Below, piece by piece: positions 9,200 to 18,154 of a stretch of DNA of 64,000 nt. Where the stretch lies: the NCBI RefSeq assembly GCF_002846205.1, contig NZ_PHKV01000003.1, positions 186,001-250,000 of the forward strand, given 5' to 3'. The translations under genes were made by a program, and so were the position numbers. The notes under the pieces were generated by a model, which saw nothing but the letters and a program-made list of their open reading frames with translations, made no database searches and was not told the origin of the DNA. The first letter of the stretch is position 1. Each line of letters begins with the position of its first letter. Origin of the DNA: Xanthomonas prunicola. Its GTDB lineage: Bacteria; Pseudomonadota; Gammaproteobacteria; Xanthomonadales; Xanthomonadaceae.

Positions 9200-9679
9200 A
9201 TGAAGACCCGACTGCTCGTCATTGGCCTGGCTGCAACCGCGACCCTGGTTGGCTGCGCCACCTCTCAGCCGCAGTACGGCAGCTATCGCGGCGACCGCGG
9301 TTACGACCAGGGCTACTCGCAGACGCAGCGTTGCGTGGATTGCGGCATCGTGACCCGGATCGACGAAGTCGCCCCGACCCGCTCTGCACCCACCGGCACC
9401 GGCGCGGTCCTCGGCGGCATTGTGGGCGCTGTGGCCGGCCGCCAGATTTCCAAGGATACCGGCGGTAGCACGGGTAACAAGAACGTCTCGGCGGTTGCCG
9501 GCGCTGCTGCCGGTGCGCTGGCGGGTAACGCGATCCAGAACAACGTCACCAGCTCCAGCTTCGACGTGCAGGTGCGCATGGACGACGGCCGCGTGATCGT
9601 GGTGAACCAGCGCGACCTGGCCGGCGTGCGCGAAAACGCATATGTCCGCGTGGTCAACGGCAAGGTCGTGCTGCGCTGA
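9200..9679 (+). CDS. Glycine-zipper lipoprotein (17-kDa antigen/SlyB-like)
   Basis: A 159-residue lipoprotein with signal peptide MKTRLLVIGLAATATLVGC; the lipobox LVGC places the acylated cysteine at residue 19. The middle part carries a glycine zipper (GAVLGGIVGAVAGRQISKD and GAAAGALAGNAIQ) as in SlyB/17-kDa antigens. The C-terminal beta domain (FDVQVRMDDGRVIVV...ENAYVRVVNGKVVLR) is the usual companion domain. The start at 9200 follows GGAGAG; an in-frame ATG at 9149 has no ribosome site. A GC-rich hairpin (9692-9715, no T-tract) follows the stop. Probably outer-membrane anchored; role in envelope integrity inferred. Confidence 0.85.
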   Translation: MKTRLLVIGLAATATLVGCATSQPQYGSYRGDRGYDQGYSQTQRCVDCGIVTRIDEVAPTRSAPTGTGAVLGGIVGAVAGRQISKDTGGSTGNKNVSAVAGAAAGALAGNAIQNNVTSSSFDVQVRMDDGRVIVVNQRDLAGVRENAYVRVVNGKVVLR

Positions 9680-9861
9680 TCCATGCGTGTCTGCGGCGGC
9701 GGTATCGCCGCCGCATCGCCAACTCGCGATGCGGCGCACCCAAAGCAAATGTCTCAACGTGCTTCGGGCTGGCGACGCGCCAGGTGTGGCAACAAACGCC
9801 CGGACCGGACCCGCACTTCACCCTACCAACTGAGTGCGGCGAGACAACGAGACCGAGACAA

Positions 9862-9889
9862 CAGAAAGGCCCGACCACGGGCCTTTCTG
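9862..9889 (-). terminator. Terminator downstream of the cold-shock gene
   Basis: A perfect 12-bp stem (CAGAAAGGCCCG / CGGGCCTTTCTG) with loop ACCA, 33 bases past the stop of the cold-shock gene. The T-tract on the minus strand is short (TTGTCT), so strength is uncertain. It could serve both converging transcripts. Confidence 0.6.
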
Positions 9890-9921
9890 CTGTCTGCATG
9901 ATGCGCCTTACGCAAGGGGCC

Positions 9922-10137
9922 TCAGACCACCTGCACTGCGTCAGCCTGCAGGCCCTTCTGGCCTTGCACGACCGTGAAGCTGACCTTCTGACCTTCCTTG
10001 AGGCTCTTGAAGCCCTGGATCTGGATCGCGCGGAAATGGACGAAGACGTCTTCGCCATTTTCGCGGCTGATGAATCCAAAGCCCTTGGCATCGTTGAACC
10101 ACTTCACGACACCATTCTCGCGTTCGATGTTGGACAT
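9922..10137 (-). CDS. Cold-shock protein, CspA family
   Basis: A 71-residue single cold-shock domain with both RNA-binding motifs intact: KGFGFI (RNP1) and VFVHF (RNP2). CspA-type proteins melt mRNA secondary structure as RNA chaperones. GGAGT lies 9 bases before the start. A sigma-70 type promoter sits ~145 bases upstream, leaving a long untranslated leader as in cold-inducible cspA genes. Without cold-shock data it cannot be said whether this copy is inducible or constitutive. Confidence 0.93.
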   Translation of the reverse strand: MSNIERENGVVKWFNDAKGFGFISRENGEDVFVHFRAIQIQGFKSLKEGQKVSFTVVQGQKGLQADAVQVV

Positions 10138-10282
10138 CTCGACTGACTCCCTACGACACTGTGATGGACTGGTGGTGGCTGTGATTGCAAGGAGGAAGCG
10201 AGGTACAAGGATGTAGCGGATCGGACGATCTACCGCATCAGGCCACGATTCACGGTGACCTTTGCAAACAGCAGCGGCTGCA

Positions 10283-10310
10283 ACTTAACCCGCACAAAAC
10301 CAATTTTCAA
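10283..10310 (-). promoter_or_regulatory. Probable sigma-70 promoter of the cold-shock gene with long 5' leader
   Basis: On the minus strand TTGAAA (10310-10305) is separated by 16 bases from TTAAGT (10288-10283). The predicted start of transcription is about 10276, giving a ~139-base untranslated leader before the ATG at 10137. That is near the length of known cspA leaders. Prediction only. Confidence 0.5.
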
Positions 10311-10362
10311 GCACCTCTCGCACCTTTCTGTCAAGCCTGAAATAGGACATTCCTAAGCCATC

Positions 10363-10848
10363 ATGGACACCACCGTCGTTTACTACGTCCTGGCTGCAGC
10401 GCTGGTGCTGATCGGCCTGGCTGGCGTGATCCTTCCTGCCCTGCCAGGCCTGCCATTGGTGTTCGCCGGCCTGTTGGTTGCGGCCTGGACCGATAATTTC
10501 ACCCATGTCGGCTGGGTCACGCTGGTCGTGTTGGGACTGATCACTGCGCTGTCGTTCCTCATCGACTTCTTGGCCACGCTCTACGGGGCGCAGCGCGTGG
10601 GGGCCAGCAAAATGGCGTTGTGGGGTTCGGTGATCGGCGGCATTGCCGGCATTTTCTTCATGCCGATCGGTCTGTTTGTCGGCCCGTTTGCTGGCGCATG
10701 GATCGGCGAGTACTACCAGACGCGCAAGACCGGCCAGGCCACCAAGGTCGGCATCGGCACCTGGGTGGGCATCATGCTTGGCACCGCCACCAAGCTGGCG
10801 CTGGGTCTGTGCATGCTCGGCGTGTTCGCCATCGGCTGGTTTTTGTAG
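10363..10848 (+). CDS. DUF456 family membrane protein
   Basis: A 161-residue integral membrane protein with about four hydrophobic segments. It has the glycine-rich IGLAGVILPALPGLPLVFAGL start and FVGPFAGAWIGEY segment characteristic of DUF456. No enzymatic motif is seen and the function of the family is unknown. It lies alone, with ~225 bases to the cold-shock gene upstream and ~258 bases to pldA downstream. Confidence 0.85.
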   Translation: MDTTVVYYVLAAALVLIGLAGVILPALPGLPLVFAGLLVAAWTDNFTHVGWVTLVVLGLITALSFLIDFLATLYGAQRVGASKMALWGSVIGGIAGIFFMPIGLFVGPFAGAWIGEYYQTRKTGQATKVGIGTWVGIMLGTATKLALGLCMLGVFAIGWFL

Positions 10849-11106
10849 GGCTTTCCAAGCGCCTGACGGTGGCGCACGCGGCTTGCCTCGAGCATCGGCG
10901 TAGTAACCGAGCAGGTTCTTCGCCTGACCCGCATGACAAGCGTGCCAGACGCACACCTGCAGTCCCCGGGCAACGTGCAAAGACGCCCTGGCGAAACGGC
11001 CCGATCGAATGTTATGCCGCCGTGTACACACTGCGCATGCAGACGCGACCGTTAAGCTACGCGCCTGACGCGCCTGCCTGGCGCCCTTACCTCGGCCAGA
11101 CCGCTC

Positions 11107-12240
11107 ATGTCCAAGCACCGCACCCGCCCTTTGATGTTGATCGCCCTGGCCACTGCGCCATTGGCGCATGCGCAGGAAATCGCACCGCAGCCGGCCTCGC
11201 CGCAAGCCTGTACCTCGGTCACGTCCGATGCCGCGCGTCTTGCCTGTTACGACAAGGCGCTGGGCTACACCCCGCAGCTGACTGCGGAGGCGGATGCCGC
11301 AGCGCAATTGGCCAAGCAGAAGGAAGCCAAGTCCGACGACACGCGTGCGATCAGCCGGGGCGGCGATTTCTTCCGCGCCGACGGCCAGGACCAACCGAAA
11401 GAAGAAGCGGTGGCCAATGCCGGCCGCGGCTCGTTGCTGGATCGACGCTGGGAACTGGCCAAGGACTCCAAGCTGGGGACCTTCCAGCTGCGTGGCTACA
11501 AGCCGGTGTATCTGTTGCCGGCGTTCTGGACCAGCGACACCAACCGCACCCCGCAGTCGCCGAATCCGGCTAACTCGGTCAACACGCCGCAGCAACTGGA
11601 CAGCACCGAGCTGAAGTTCCAGCTCAGCTTCAAGACCAAGGTCGTGGAAGATCTGTTCGGCGACAACGGCGATATCTGGATGGGCTACACCCAGAGCTCG
11701 CGCTGGCAGGCCTACAACGCCGATGCGTCGCGCCCGTTCCGCGAGACCAATTACGAGCCCGAAGCGATGCTGGTCTTTCGCAACAACTACAGCATCTTCG
11801 GCTGGAAGGGCCGCATGAGCGGCATCAGCCTCAATCACATGTCCAATGGGCGTGCCGACCCGCTGTCGCGCTCCTGGAACAGGGTGATCCTGAACTTCGG
11901 ACTGGATCGTGAAAACTGGGCCCTGACACTGCGCCCGTGGTTCCGCATCAAGGAAGACCGCGCCGACGACAATAATCCCGATATCGAGGATTACATGGGC
12001 CGGGGCGACGCAACGCTGGTTTACAACAAGGACGGCCACGAATTCGCGCTGATCGCACGCCATTCGCTGCGCGGCGGCGACCGCTCGCATGGCTCGGTGC
12101 AGCTGGATTACGGCTTCCCGATCACCAACCTGTTGCGCGGCCATGTGCAAGTGTTCGATGGCTACGGCGAAAGCATGATCGACTACAACCACAAGGCGAC
12201 TTACATCGGCCTGGGCGTGTCGTTGCTGGAGTGGTTTTAA
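11107..12240 (+). CDS. pldA: Outer-membrane phospholipase A
   Basis: A 377-residue outer-membrane phospholipase A1/A2 that hydrolyses phospholipids misplaced in the outer leaflet. The signal peptide ends near AHA (residue 22). The catalytic segment is SLNHMSNGRADPLSRSWNR, with His244 and Ser246 as the active-site pair and the GISLNHxSNG consensus. YTQSSRWQAYN is the second family block. The barrel ends in aromatic VSLLEWF. An extra ~100-residue periplasmic N-terminal region precedes the barrel; it has two cysteines (CTSV..ACYDKALG) as in Xanthomonadaceae PldA. A clear terminator follows. Confidence 0.9.
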   Translation: MSKHRTRPLMLIALATAPLAHAQEIAPQPASPQACTSVTSDAARLACYDKALGYTPQLTAEADAAAQLAKQKEAKSDDTRAISRGGDFFRADGQDQPKEEAVANAGRGSLLDRRWELAKDSKLGTFQLRGYKPVYLLPAFWTSDTNRTPQSPNPANSVNTPQQLDSTELKFQLSFKTKVVEDLFGDNGDIWMGYTQSSRWQAYNADASRPFRETNYEPEAMLVFRNNYSIFGWKGRMSGISLNHMSNGRADPLSRSWNRVILNFGLDRENWALTLRPWFRIKEDRADDNNPDIEDYMGRGDATLVYNKDGHEFALIARHSLRGGDRSHGSVQLDYGFPITNLLRGHVQVFDGYGESMIDYNHKATYIGLGVSLLEWF

Positions 12241-12353
12241 GCGCGATGGAATCCGACAGGCGCGGATATCGGCTGATTTCCAGCATGCACCAGTGGTCGC
12301 CGGCAGCATGCGCTGGAGTTAATCCATAAAATCGCATGCGTTAATCCAATAGA

Positions 12354-12381
12354 AAAGCCGGCATGTGCGCATGCCGGCTTT
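12354..12381 (+). terminator. Terminator after pldA
   Basis: A perfect 12-bp stem AAAGCCGGCATG / CATGCCGGCTTT with loop TGCG followed by CTTGTCT. It lies between convergent pldA and a GST gene and has an A-run on the other side, so it can serve both directions. Confidence 0.75.
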
Positions 12382-12526
12382 CTTGTCTGGCACCACATGC
12401 CGACAGACACTTGGCCCGCCCTGCCACAGCAACATCGTGTAGCAGAGGCCTTCTTGCGAACGGATCACACCTCGAAGAAATGCACCTTGCCGTCCTGCAC
12501 AGCATCTCGCAGTACGCGAGGTGGAC

Positions 12527-13162
12527 TCAGGTCCAGTCCGTCAGGCCTTCCCGGCGATAGGTTTCCTGAAAAGCCGGGCGCGCCTTCATCAGGGATGCGT
12601 GCGCTTGCAGCGCCGGCCAGGTATCGGTCGGGCGTGGCATGTTGCGCGACCAGCGCATCAGCATGGTCAACATGAAATCGGCTGCCGACACGGTGTGTCC
12701 GAGCAGATAGGGGCCATGGATCTGCAGATGCGCATCGACCTGGGCCCAGGCCGCTTCGAGTTTGCAGCGGGCTTGAACCTGCGCAGCCTCGGCATGCTCG
12801 GCACCAGCCGGTTCGCTCGGGTAGAACCAGGCGCGGTATGCCGGCTGCAATGTGTTGGCGCAGAAGAACATCCATTTGTAGTACGCCGCGCGTTCGGGTG
12901 TTCCGAGCGCGGGGGCCAGCGTTGCCTGTGGATGCAGGTCGGCCAGCTGAAGCACGATTGCCGCGGCCTCGGTGAGCACTTGCCCGTCCAGTACCAGCGT
13001 GGGCACCACGCCGGCGGGATTGATCGCCAAGTACTGGGGCGATTTGTGCTCGCCGCGTTCGAAATCCAGCGGGTGCAACGCGTGCGGCACATCCAGTTCG
13101 ATCAGCAGCCAATGCACCACAAATGCTGCGGTGCTGGGGGTGTGGTAAAGCGTCGTCGCCAT
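12527..13162 (-). CDS. Glutathione S-transferase family protein (second copy)
   Basis: A 211-residue GST beginning MATTLYHTPSTAAFVVHWLL. The N-terminal thioredoxin fold has NPAGVVPTL (cis-Pro) and LTEAAAIVLQLAD; the C-terminal helical domain has SAADFMLTMLMRW. It is only distantly similar to the GST at 1044. The active-site position carries Ser/Thr (TPST) as in beta/theta-like bacterial enzymes. The start at 13162 is preceded by AGGAA; an in-frame ATG ten codons upstream is less likely. Substrate unknown. Confidence 0.85.
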   Translation of the reverse strand: MATTLYHTPSTAAFVVHWLLIELDVPHALHPLDFERGEHKSPQYLAINPAGVVPTLVLDGQVLTEAAAIVLQLADLHPQATLAPALGTPERAAYYKWMFFCANTLQPAYRAWFYPSEPAGAEHAEAAQVQARCKLEAAWAQVDAHLQIHGPYLLGHTVSAADFMLTMLMRWSRNMPRPTDTWPALQAHASLMKARPAFQETYRREGLTDWT

Positions 13163-13297
13163 GCAGATTCCTGAGTGTGAGCGCCTACGCAAGCTACTAC
13201 ACAGCCGCCTGGTGGAGGCGGCTGATGCGCTGAGTCGACTGCAATGCGGCTACTGCACGCCGCCTGACGACTGCTCGCGATGTGGTGCCAACCACTC

Positions 13298-14815
13298 TTA
13301 TTCCACCACCACCGGGATCTTGCCGATGCGCGACTGCCACAGCCGGGGGCCGGTCTTGTGCACCGACTCGCCGGTGGAATCCACCGCGACCGTCACCGGC
13401 ATGTCCTTGACCTCGAATTCGTAGATCGCCTCCATGCCCAGGTCTTCGAATGCCAGCACGCGTGCGGCCTTGATCGCCTTGGACACCAGATACGCCGAAC
13501 CGCCGACCGCCATCAGGTACACGGCCTTGTTGTCGCGGATCGCATCGATGGCCGCATCGCCGCGCTCGGACTTGCCGACCATGCCGAGCAGGCCGGTCTG
13601 TTCCAGCATCTGGCGGGTGAACTTGTCCATGCGCGTGGCGGTGGTCGGGCCGGCCGGGCCGACCACTTCGTCGCGCACCGGGTCGACCGGGCCGACGTAA
13701 TAGATGAAGCGGTTGGTGAAGTCGACCGGCAAGGTTTCGCCCTTGTTGAGCATGTCGATCATGCGCTTGTGCGCAGCGTCGCGGCCGGTCAGCAGCTTGC
13801 CGTTGAGCAGCACCACCTCGCCCGGCTTGAAGCTGGCCACTTCCTCGCGGGTGATGGTGTCCAGGTTGACCCGGCGCGCGTTGGTCGGGTTGTAGGTGAG
13901 CTTGGGCCAGTCTTCCAGCGACGGCGGCTCCAGCATCACCGGGCCGCTGCCGTCCAGGGTGAAATGCGCATGGCGGGTGGCGGCGCAATTGGGGATCAAC
14001 GCCACTGGCAGGTTGGCGGCGTGGGTCGGGTAATCCTTGACCTTGATGTCCAGCACCGTGGTCAGGCCGCCCAGGCCTTGCGCGCCGATGCCGAGCGCGT
14101 TGACCTTTTCATAGAGTTCCAGCCGCAGTTCTTCGGCGCGATTGGAGGCGCCGCGCGCCTGCAGGTCGACGATGTCGATCGGCTCCATCAGCGCCTCCTT
14201 GGCCAGCAGCATCGCCTTCTCGGCGGTGCCGCCGATGCCGATGCCGAGCATGCCCGGCGGGCACCAGCCGGCGCCCATGGTCGGCACGGTCTTGAGCACC
14301 CAGTCGACGATGGAATCGGACGGGTTGAGCATGGCGAACTTGCTCTTGGCCTCCGAGCCGCCGCCCTTGGCCGCGACGATCACCTCAACGTGGCCGCCCG
14401 GCACGATTTTGGTGTTGACCACTGCCGGCGTGTTGTCTTTGGTATTGGTGCGCTTGCCGGCCGGGTCGGCCAGCACGCTGGCGCGCAGCTTGTTGTCGGG
14501 GTGGTTGTAGGCGCGGCGTACGCCTTCGTTGACCATGTCTTCCACGCCCATGGTGGCGTCGTCCCAGCGCACGTTCATGCCGATTTCCAGGAACACGGTG
14601 ACGATGCCGGTGTCCTGGCAGATCGGGCGGTGGCCTTCGGCGCACATGCGCGAATTGATCAGGATCTGCGCGATGGCGTCCTTGGCGGCCGGCGATTCTT
14701 CGCGCTCATAGGCGGCGGACAGATTCTTGATGTAGTCGACCGGGTGGTAGTAGCTGATGTACTGCAGCGCATCGGCGACGGACTGGATGAGGTCTTCCTG
14801 CTTGATCGAGGTCAC
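13298..14815 (-). CDS. Fumarate hydratase, class I (iron-sulfur)
   Basis: Catalyses reversible hydration of fumarate to L-malate in the TCA cycle with an oxygen-sensitive 4Fe-4S cluster. The 505 residues contain the three cluster cysteines in family positions: Cys66 (ICQDTG), Cys185 (GWCPPGM) and Cys277 (PNCAATRHAH). The C-terminal beta domain has GPTTATRMDKF and ends KIPVVVE. This is the two-domain FumA/FumB type fused in one chain, not the FumC type. It is divergent from the ABC exporter gene with a ~280-base spacer. Confidence 0.92.
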   Translation of the reverse strand: MTSIKQEDLIQSVADALQYISYYHPVDYIKNLSAAYEREESPAAKDAIAQILINSRMCAEGHRPICQDTGIVTVFLEIGMNVRWDDATMGVEDMVNEGVRRAYNHPDNKLRASVLADPAGKRTNTKDNTPAVVNTKIVPGGHVEVIVAAKGGGSEAKSKFAMLNPSDSIVDWVLKTVPTMGAGWCPPGMLGIGIGGTAEKAMLLAKEALMEPIDIVDLQARGASNRAEELRLELYEKVNALGIGAQGLGGLTTVLDIKVKDYPTHAANLPVALIPNCAATRHAHFTLDGSGPVMLEPPSLEDWPKLTYNPTNARRVNLDTITREEVASFKPGEVVLLNGKLLTGRDAAHKRMIDMLNKGETLPVDFTNRFIYYVGPVDPVRDEVVGPAGPTTATRMDKFTRQMLEQTGLLGMVGKSERGDAAIDAIRDNKAVYLMAVGGSAYLVSKAIKAARVLAFEDLGMEAIYEFEVKDMPVTVAVDSTGESVHKTGPRLWQSRIGKIPVVVE

Positions 14816-15097
14816 GGCTGGCTCTACGGCTGGCGGGGGTGCAATCGGGCTATTTTAGAGCAAACAGCAAGCGCATCCTGGCGGTGCGTCTCTCTGTGCG
14901 ATTCACCGGGGCGCGATGTCGCCCTTCGTCGACGCACTGCTGCACTGGTGTTGCGGGGCGTGGCAAGCGAAGAATCCGCTCACCGGTGCCGGTGCAGCGG
15001 CGGGCGGTACGCCTGGCGCACCAATGGGAAGGCACGCATCCGACCCTGCCCCTTGCTCAACACCCTGCGCCCACGCCGCGGGCGGCACACTACTGAG

Positions 15098-16978
15098 ATG
15101 TCAACTTCCCGTTCCGGCGCCACTGCGCCTGCCGCTCCCCGTACCGGCCCCACCCTGCGTGAGCGCCTGGATGCGCTGCGTAATCTGCCCCCGTTCCTGC
15201 GCCAGATCTGGCAGACCAGCCGCTGGCTGAGCGCCAGCAGCATCGGCTTGCGCGTGCTGCGTGCGCTGATGCCGGTGGCCTCGCTCTACATCGGCAAATT
15301 GATCATCGACGAGGCGATTCACCTGGTCGGCCAACCGCCGGCGTTCGAGTCGCTTACCCAGGCCTTGGGGAGCGGCCGCCTGAACCGCCTGCTGGAATTG
15401 CTGGCGCTGGAACTGGCGCTGGCGATCGGTTCGGACCTGCTCGGCCGGCTGGTCGGCTACGCCGATGCCTTGTTGTCGGAGCTGTTCAACAACGCCGCCA
15501 GCGTGCGCCTGATGGAACATGCCGCGCAGCTGGATCTGGAGGATTTCGAAGACCCCGACCGGCAGGACAAGCTGGATCGTGCGCGGCGCCAGACCATGAA
15601 CCGCATGAACCTGATGAGCCAGCTGTTCGGGCAAGTGCAGGACGCCATCACCGTGGTCAGCCTGGCGGTGGGCCTGGTGGTGTATGCGCCGTGGTTGATC
15701 GTGCTGCTGGCGGTCGCGCTGATTCCGGCCTTCATCGGCGAGGCGCACTTCAATGCATTGGGGTATTCGCTCAACTTCCAGTGGACACCGGAGCGCCGCC
15801 AGCTCGATTACCTGCGCCAGGTCGGCGCCAGCGTGGAGACCGCAAAAGAAGTCAAGATCCTCAACCTGCATCGCTTCCTGATCGCGCGCTACCGTCGGCT
15901 GGCCGACAAGTTCTTCCAGGCCAACCGCGCGCTGGCACGCAAGCGTGCGATGTGGGGCGCGCTACTGGCCGCGCTGGGCACATTGGGCTACTACATGGCC
16001 TACGGCTATATCGCCTGGCGCACGGTACGTGGCGATTTCAGCATCGGCGATCTGACCTTTCTGGCCGGTAGCTTCCTGCGCCTGCGTCAGTTGCTGGAAG
16101 GCTTGCTGATCGGTTTTTCCCAGGTCGCAGGCCAGGCGCTGTACCTGGACGACCTGTATTCGTTCTTCAGCATCGTGCCGGAAATCCGCTCGCGCCCAAA
16201 CGCATTGCCGGTGCCGCGCCCGATCCGCCAGGGCTTCGTCTTCGAGGATGTGGGCTTCCGTTATCCGGACGCCGAGCAGTGGACGGTGCGGCACCTGGAT
16301 TTCGAACTGCGCGCCGGCGAAGTGCTGGCCCTGGTCGGCGAAAACGGCGCCGGCAAGACCACCCTGGTCAAGCTGCTGGCGCGGCTGTACGACCCGGACG
16401 AAGGCCGCATCCTGCTCGATGGGCAGGACCTGCGCGACTACGACCTGGACGATCTGCGCGCCAATCTGGGGGTGATTTTTCAGGACTTCGTGCGCTACCA
16501 CCTGAGCGTGGGCGAAAACATCGGCGTCGGCCAGGTCGATGCGATGAACGATACGCCGCGCATCCAGGCCGCAGCGCAGCGCGCGATGGCCAGCGAGCTC
16601 ATCGACAGCCTGCCCGACGGCTACAACCAGCTGATCGGGCGGCGTTTCAAGAACAGCGTGGATCTGTCCGGCGGGCAATGGCAGAAGATCGCCATCGCCC
16701 GCGCCTACATGCGCGATGCGCAGCTGATGATCCTGGACGAGCCCACCGCCGCGCTGGATGCGCGCAGCGAATTCGAGGTGTTCCAGCGCTTCAAGGAACT
16801 GTCGGACAACCGCACCGCGGTGCTGATCTCGCACCGCTTTTCCAGCGTGCGCATGGCCGACCGCATCCTGGTGCTGGCCGCCGGCCGCATCGAGGCCAAT
16901 GGCACCCACGAAGAACTCATGGCGCAGGGCGGGCGCTATGCGGAGCTGTTCGAGTTGCAGGCGGCGGGGTATCGGTGA
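15098..16978 (+). CDS. ABC transporter, fused permease/ATPase (exporter type)
   Basis: A 626-residue half-transporter: a membrane domain of about six helices (roughly 40-330), then an ATPase with Walker A GENGAGKTT (~414-422), signature LSGGQ (~524), Walker B LMILDEPTAALD (~545) and the switch histidine in VLISHRF. Exporters of this type work as homodimers on lipids, peptides or drugs; the substrate cannot be inferred. The ATG at 15098 is chosen because the coding frame extending upstream lies antisense to the fumarase gene and is not plausible. Confidence 0.88.
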   Translation: MSTSRSGATAPAAPRTGPTLRERLDALRNLPPFLRQIWQTSRWLSASSIGLRVLRALMPVASLYIGKLIIDEAIHLVGQPPAFESLTQALGSGRLNRLLELLALELALAIGSDLLGRLVGYADALLSELFNNAASVRLMEHAAQLDLEDFEDPDRQDKLDRARRQTMNRMNLMSQLFGQVQDAITVVSLAVGLVVYAPWLIVLLAVALIPAFIGEAHFNALGYSLNFQWTPERRQLDYLRQVGASVETAKEVKILNLHRFLIARYRRLADKFFQANRALARKRAMWGALLAALGTLGYYMAYGYIAWRTVRGDFSIGDLTFLAGSFLRLRQLLEGLLIGFSQVAGQALYLDDLYSFFSIVPEIRSRPNALPVPRPIRQGFVFEDVGFRYPDAEQWTVRHLDFELRAGEVLALVGENGAGKTTLVKLLARLYDPDEGRILLDGQDLRDYDLDDLRANLGVIFQDFVRYHLSVGENIGVGQVDAMNDTPRIQAAAQRAMASELIDSLPDGYNQLIGRRFKNSVDLSGGQWQKIAIARAYMRDAQLMILDEPTAALDARSEFEVFQRFKELSDNRTAVLISHRFSSVRMADRILVLAAGRIEANGTHEELMAQGGRYAELFELQAAGYR

Positions 16979-17079
16979 GGCCGGGAATCGGGAATCGTTA
17001 AAAAGCGGCGTTCCCGCCCTCTGATCGGGGCTGAGCGTCTTGCCTCGGAGGCATCCGGGGTCCTTATGCAGCTGCCCCG

Positions 17080-17120
17080 ATTCCCCATTCCCCATTCCCC
17101 ATTCCCCATTCCCCATTCCC
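17080..17120. repeat. 7-bp tandem repeat (ATTCCCC, ~6 copies)
   Basis: ATTCCCC is repeated five times plus a partial sixth copy in the spacer between the ABC exporter and ferredoxin reductase genes. A related GGGAATC doublet stands at ~16984-16996, just after the exporter stop. Such short arrays vary in copy number between strains. Confidence 0.9.
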
Positions 17121-17151
17121 GGCCAAATGAGATCCTCTCTCATTTGGCCGG
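17119..17151. promoter_or_regulatory. 33-bp perfect palindrome at the fpr promoter
   Basis: CCGGCCAAATGAGA and its exact reverse complement flank TCCTC. The palindrome ends 7 bases before a -10-like TAGAAT (17159-17164) and 45 bases before the fpr start, covering the -35 region. No T-tract follows, so a protein-binding operator is at least as likely as a terminator of the upstream ABC gene. Confidence 0.6.
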
Positions 17152-17196
17152 CTTGAGGTAGAATTGGCCGGTACTCTTCCCACGACACTTACCGGT

Positions 17197-17976
17197 ATGT
17201 CTTCCGCTTTTGGCGCCGAAACGGTGCTTGAGGTCCGTCACTGGACCGATGCCTACTTCAGCTTCACCACGACCCGCGATGCCGGTTTCCGTTTCGAAAA
17301 CGGGCAGTTCGTGATGATCGGTCTGGAAACCGAAACGCGCCCGCTGCTGCGTGCGTACTCGATCGCCAGCGCAAATTGGGAAGAACATCTGGAGTTCTTC
17401 AGCATCAAGGTGCCGGACGGCCCGCTGACCTCGCGGCTGCAGCACATCAAACCGGGCGACAAGGTCCTGGTCGGCAAGAAGCCCACCGGCACGCTGCTGA
17501 TCAGCGACCTGCACCCGGGCCGCAACCTGTATCTGTTGGGTACCGGTACCGGCCTGGCGCCGTGGCTGTCGATCATCAAGGACCCGGAAACCTACGAGCG
17601 CTTCGACAAGGTGATCCTCACCCAGGGCGTGCGCTTCGTGCAGGATCTTGCCTACCGCGATTACTTCGAACGCGAGTTGCCGCAGCACGAATTCCTCGGC
17701 GATCTGCTGCGCGAAAAATTGCTGTACTACCCGGCGGTCACGCGCGAAGCCTTCGCGAATCAAGGCCGTTTGACCGAGCTGATGGCCGATGGCCGCATGC
17801 AGCAGACACTCGGATTGCCGACGTTGGATCCGGCCAACGACCGCTTCATGATCTGCGGCAGCCCGCAAATGCTGGCCGACCTGCGCAGCCTGCTGGACGC
17901 GCGCGGCTTCCAGACCTCGCCACGCATCGGCACGCCGGGGCATTACGTGTTCGAGCGCGCCTTCGTCGAGAAGTGA
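17197..17976 (+). CDS. fpr: Ferredoxin--NADP+ reductase
   Basis: FAD enzyme moving electrons between NADPH and ferredoxin/flavodoxin, linked to oxidative-stress defence and Fe-S cluster supply. The 259-residue protein has the FAD motif RAYSIAS (52-58), the NADP pyrophosphate motif GTGTGLAPW (115-123), CGSPQM and the characteristic Fpr ending YVFERAFVEK. The start is the ATG at 17197 rather than upstream in-frame codons, because the likely promoter TAGAAT is at 17159. The preceding palindrome suggests regulation at initiation. Confidence 0.93.
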   Translation: MSSAFGAETVLEVRHWTDAYFSFTTTRDAGFRFENGQFVMIGLETETRPLLRAYSIASANWEEHLEFFSIKVPDGPLTSRLQHIKPGDKVLVGKKPTGTLLISDLHPGRNLYLLGTGTGLAPWLSIIKDPETYERFDKVILTQGVRFVQDLAYRDYFERELPQHEFLGDLLREKLLYYPAVTREAFANQGRLTELMADGRMQQTLGLPTLDPANDRFMICGSPQMLADLRSLLDARGFQTSPRIGTPGHYVFERAFVEK

Positions 17977-18154
17977 TGCGGCACACGGCAGTGCTGTTAT
18001 TGCATCCTCGGAGGAGCCACCTGGGCGCGACCGAGCAGTCCCGGTAACGCCTCATCCTCGGCATAACGCCTCATCTCCTCGGTAAAACCGCGTCGCGCCC
18101 GGGTGCGCTCCTACGGTCTGGGCTGGTTGAAAAGTTGGGCATGCGCGCGCGGCA

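Noticed and set aside
9692..9715. GCGGCGGCG hairpin after the glycine-zipper lipoprotein gene
   Set aside because: Stable stem but no T-tract; too simple in sequence to call a terminator with confidence.
10285..12309. A 674-codon minus-strand open frame
   Set aside because: It lies antisense to the DUF456 and pldA genes, which have clear domains; its composition (His/Arg/Gln-rich) is that of a mirrored GC-rich gene.
13280..15097. A 5' extension of the ABC transporter frame by ~600 codons
   Set aside because: The extension runs antisense through the fumarase gene; the transporter starts at 15098 with the membrane domain following directly.
17080..17120. CRISPR-like regular repeats
   Set aside because: The units are 7 bases with no spacers; it is a simple tandem repeat.
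18046..18080. Two similar AACGCCTCAT-C(T)C-CTCGG stretches after fpr
   Set aside because: Only two imperfect copies; no function or structure evident.
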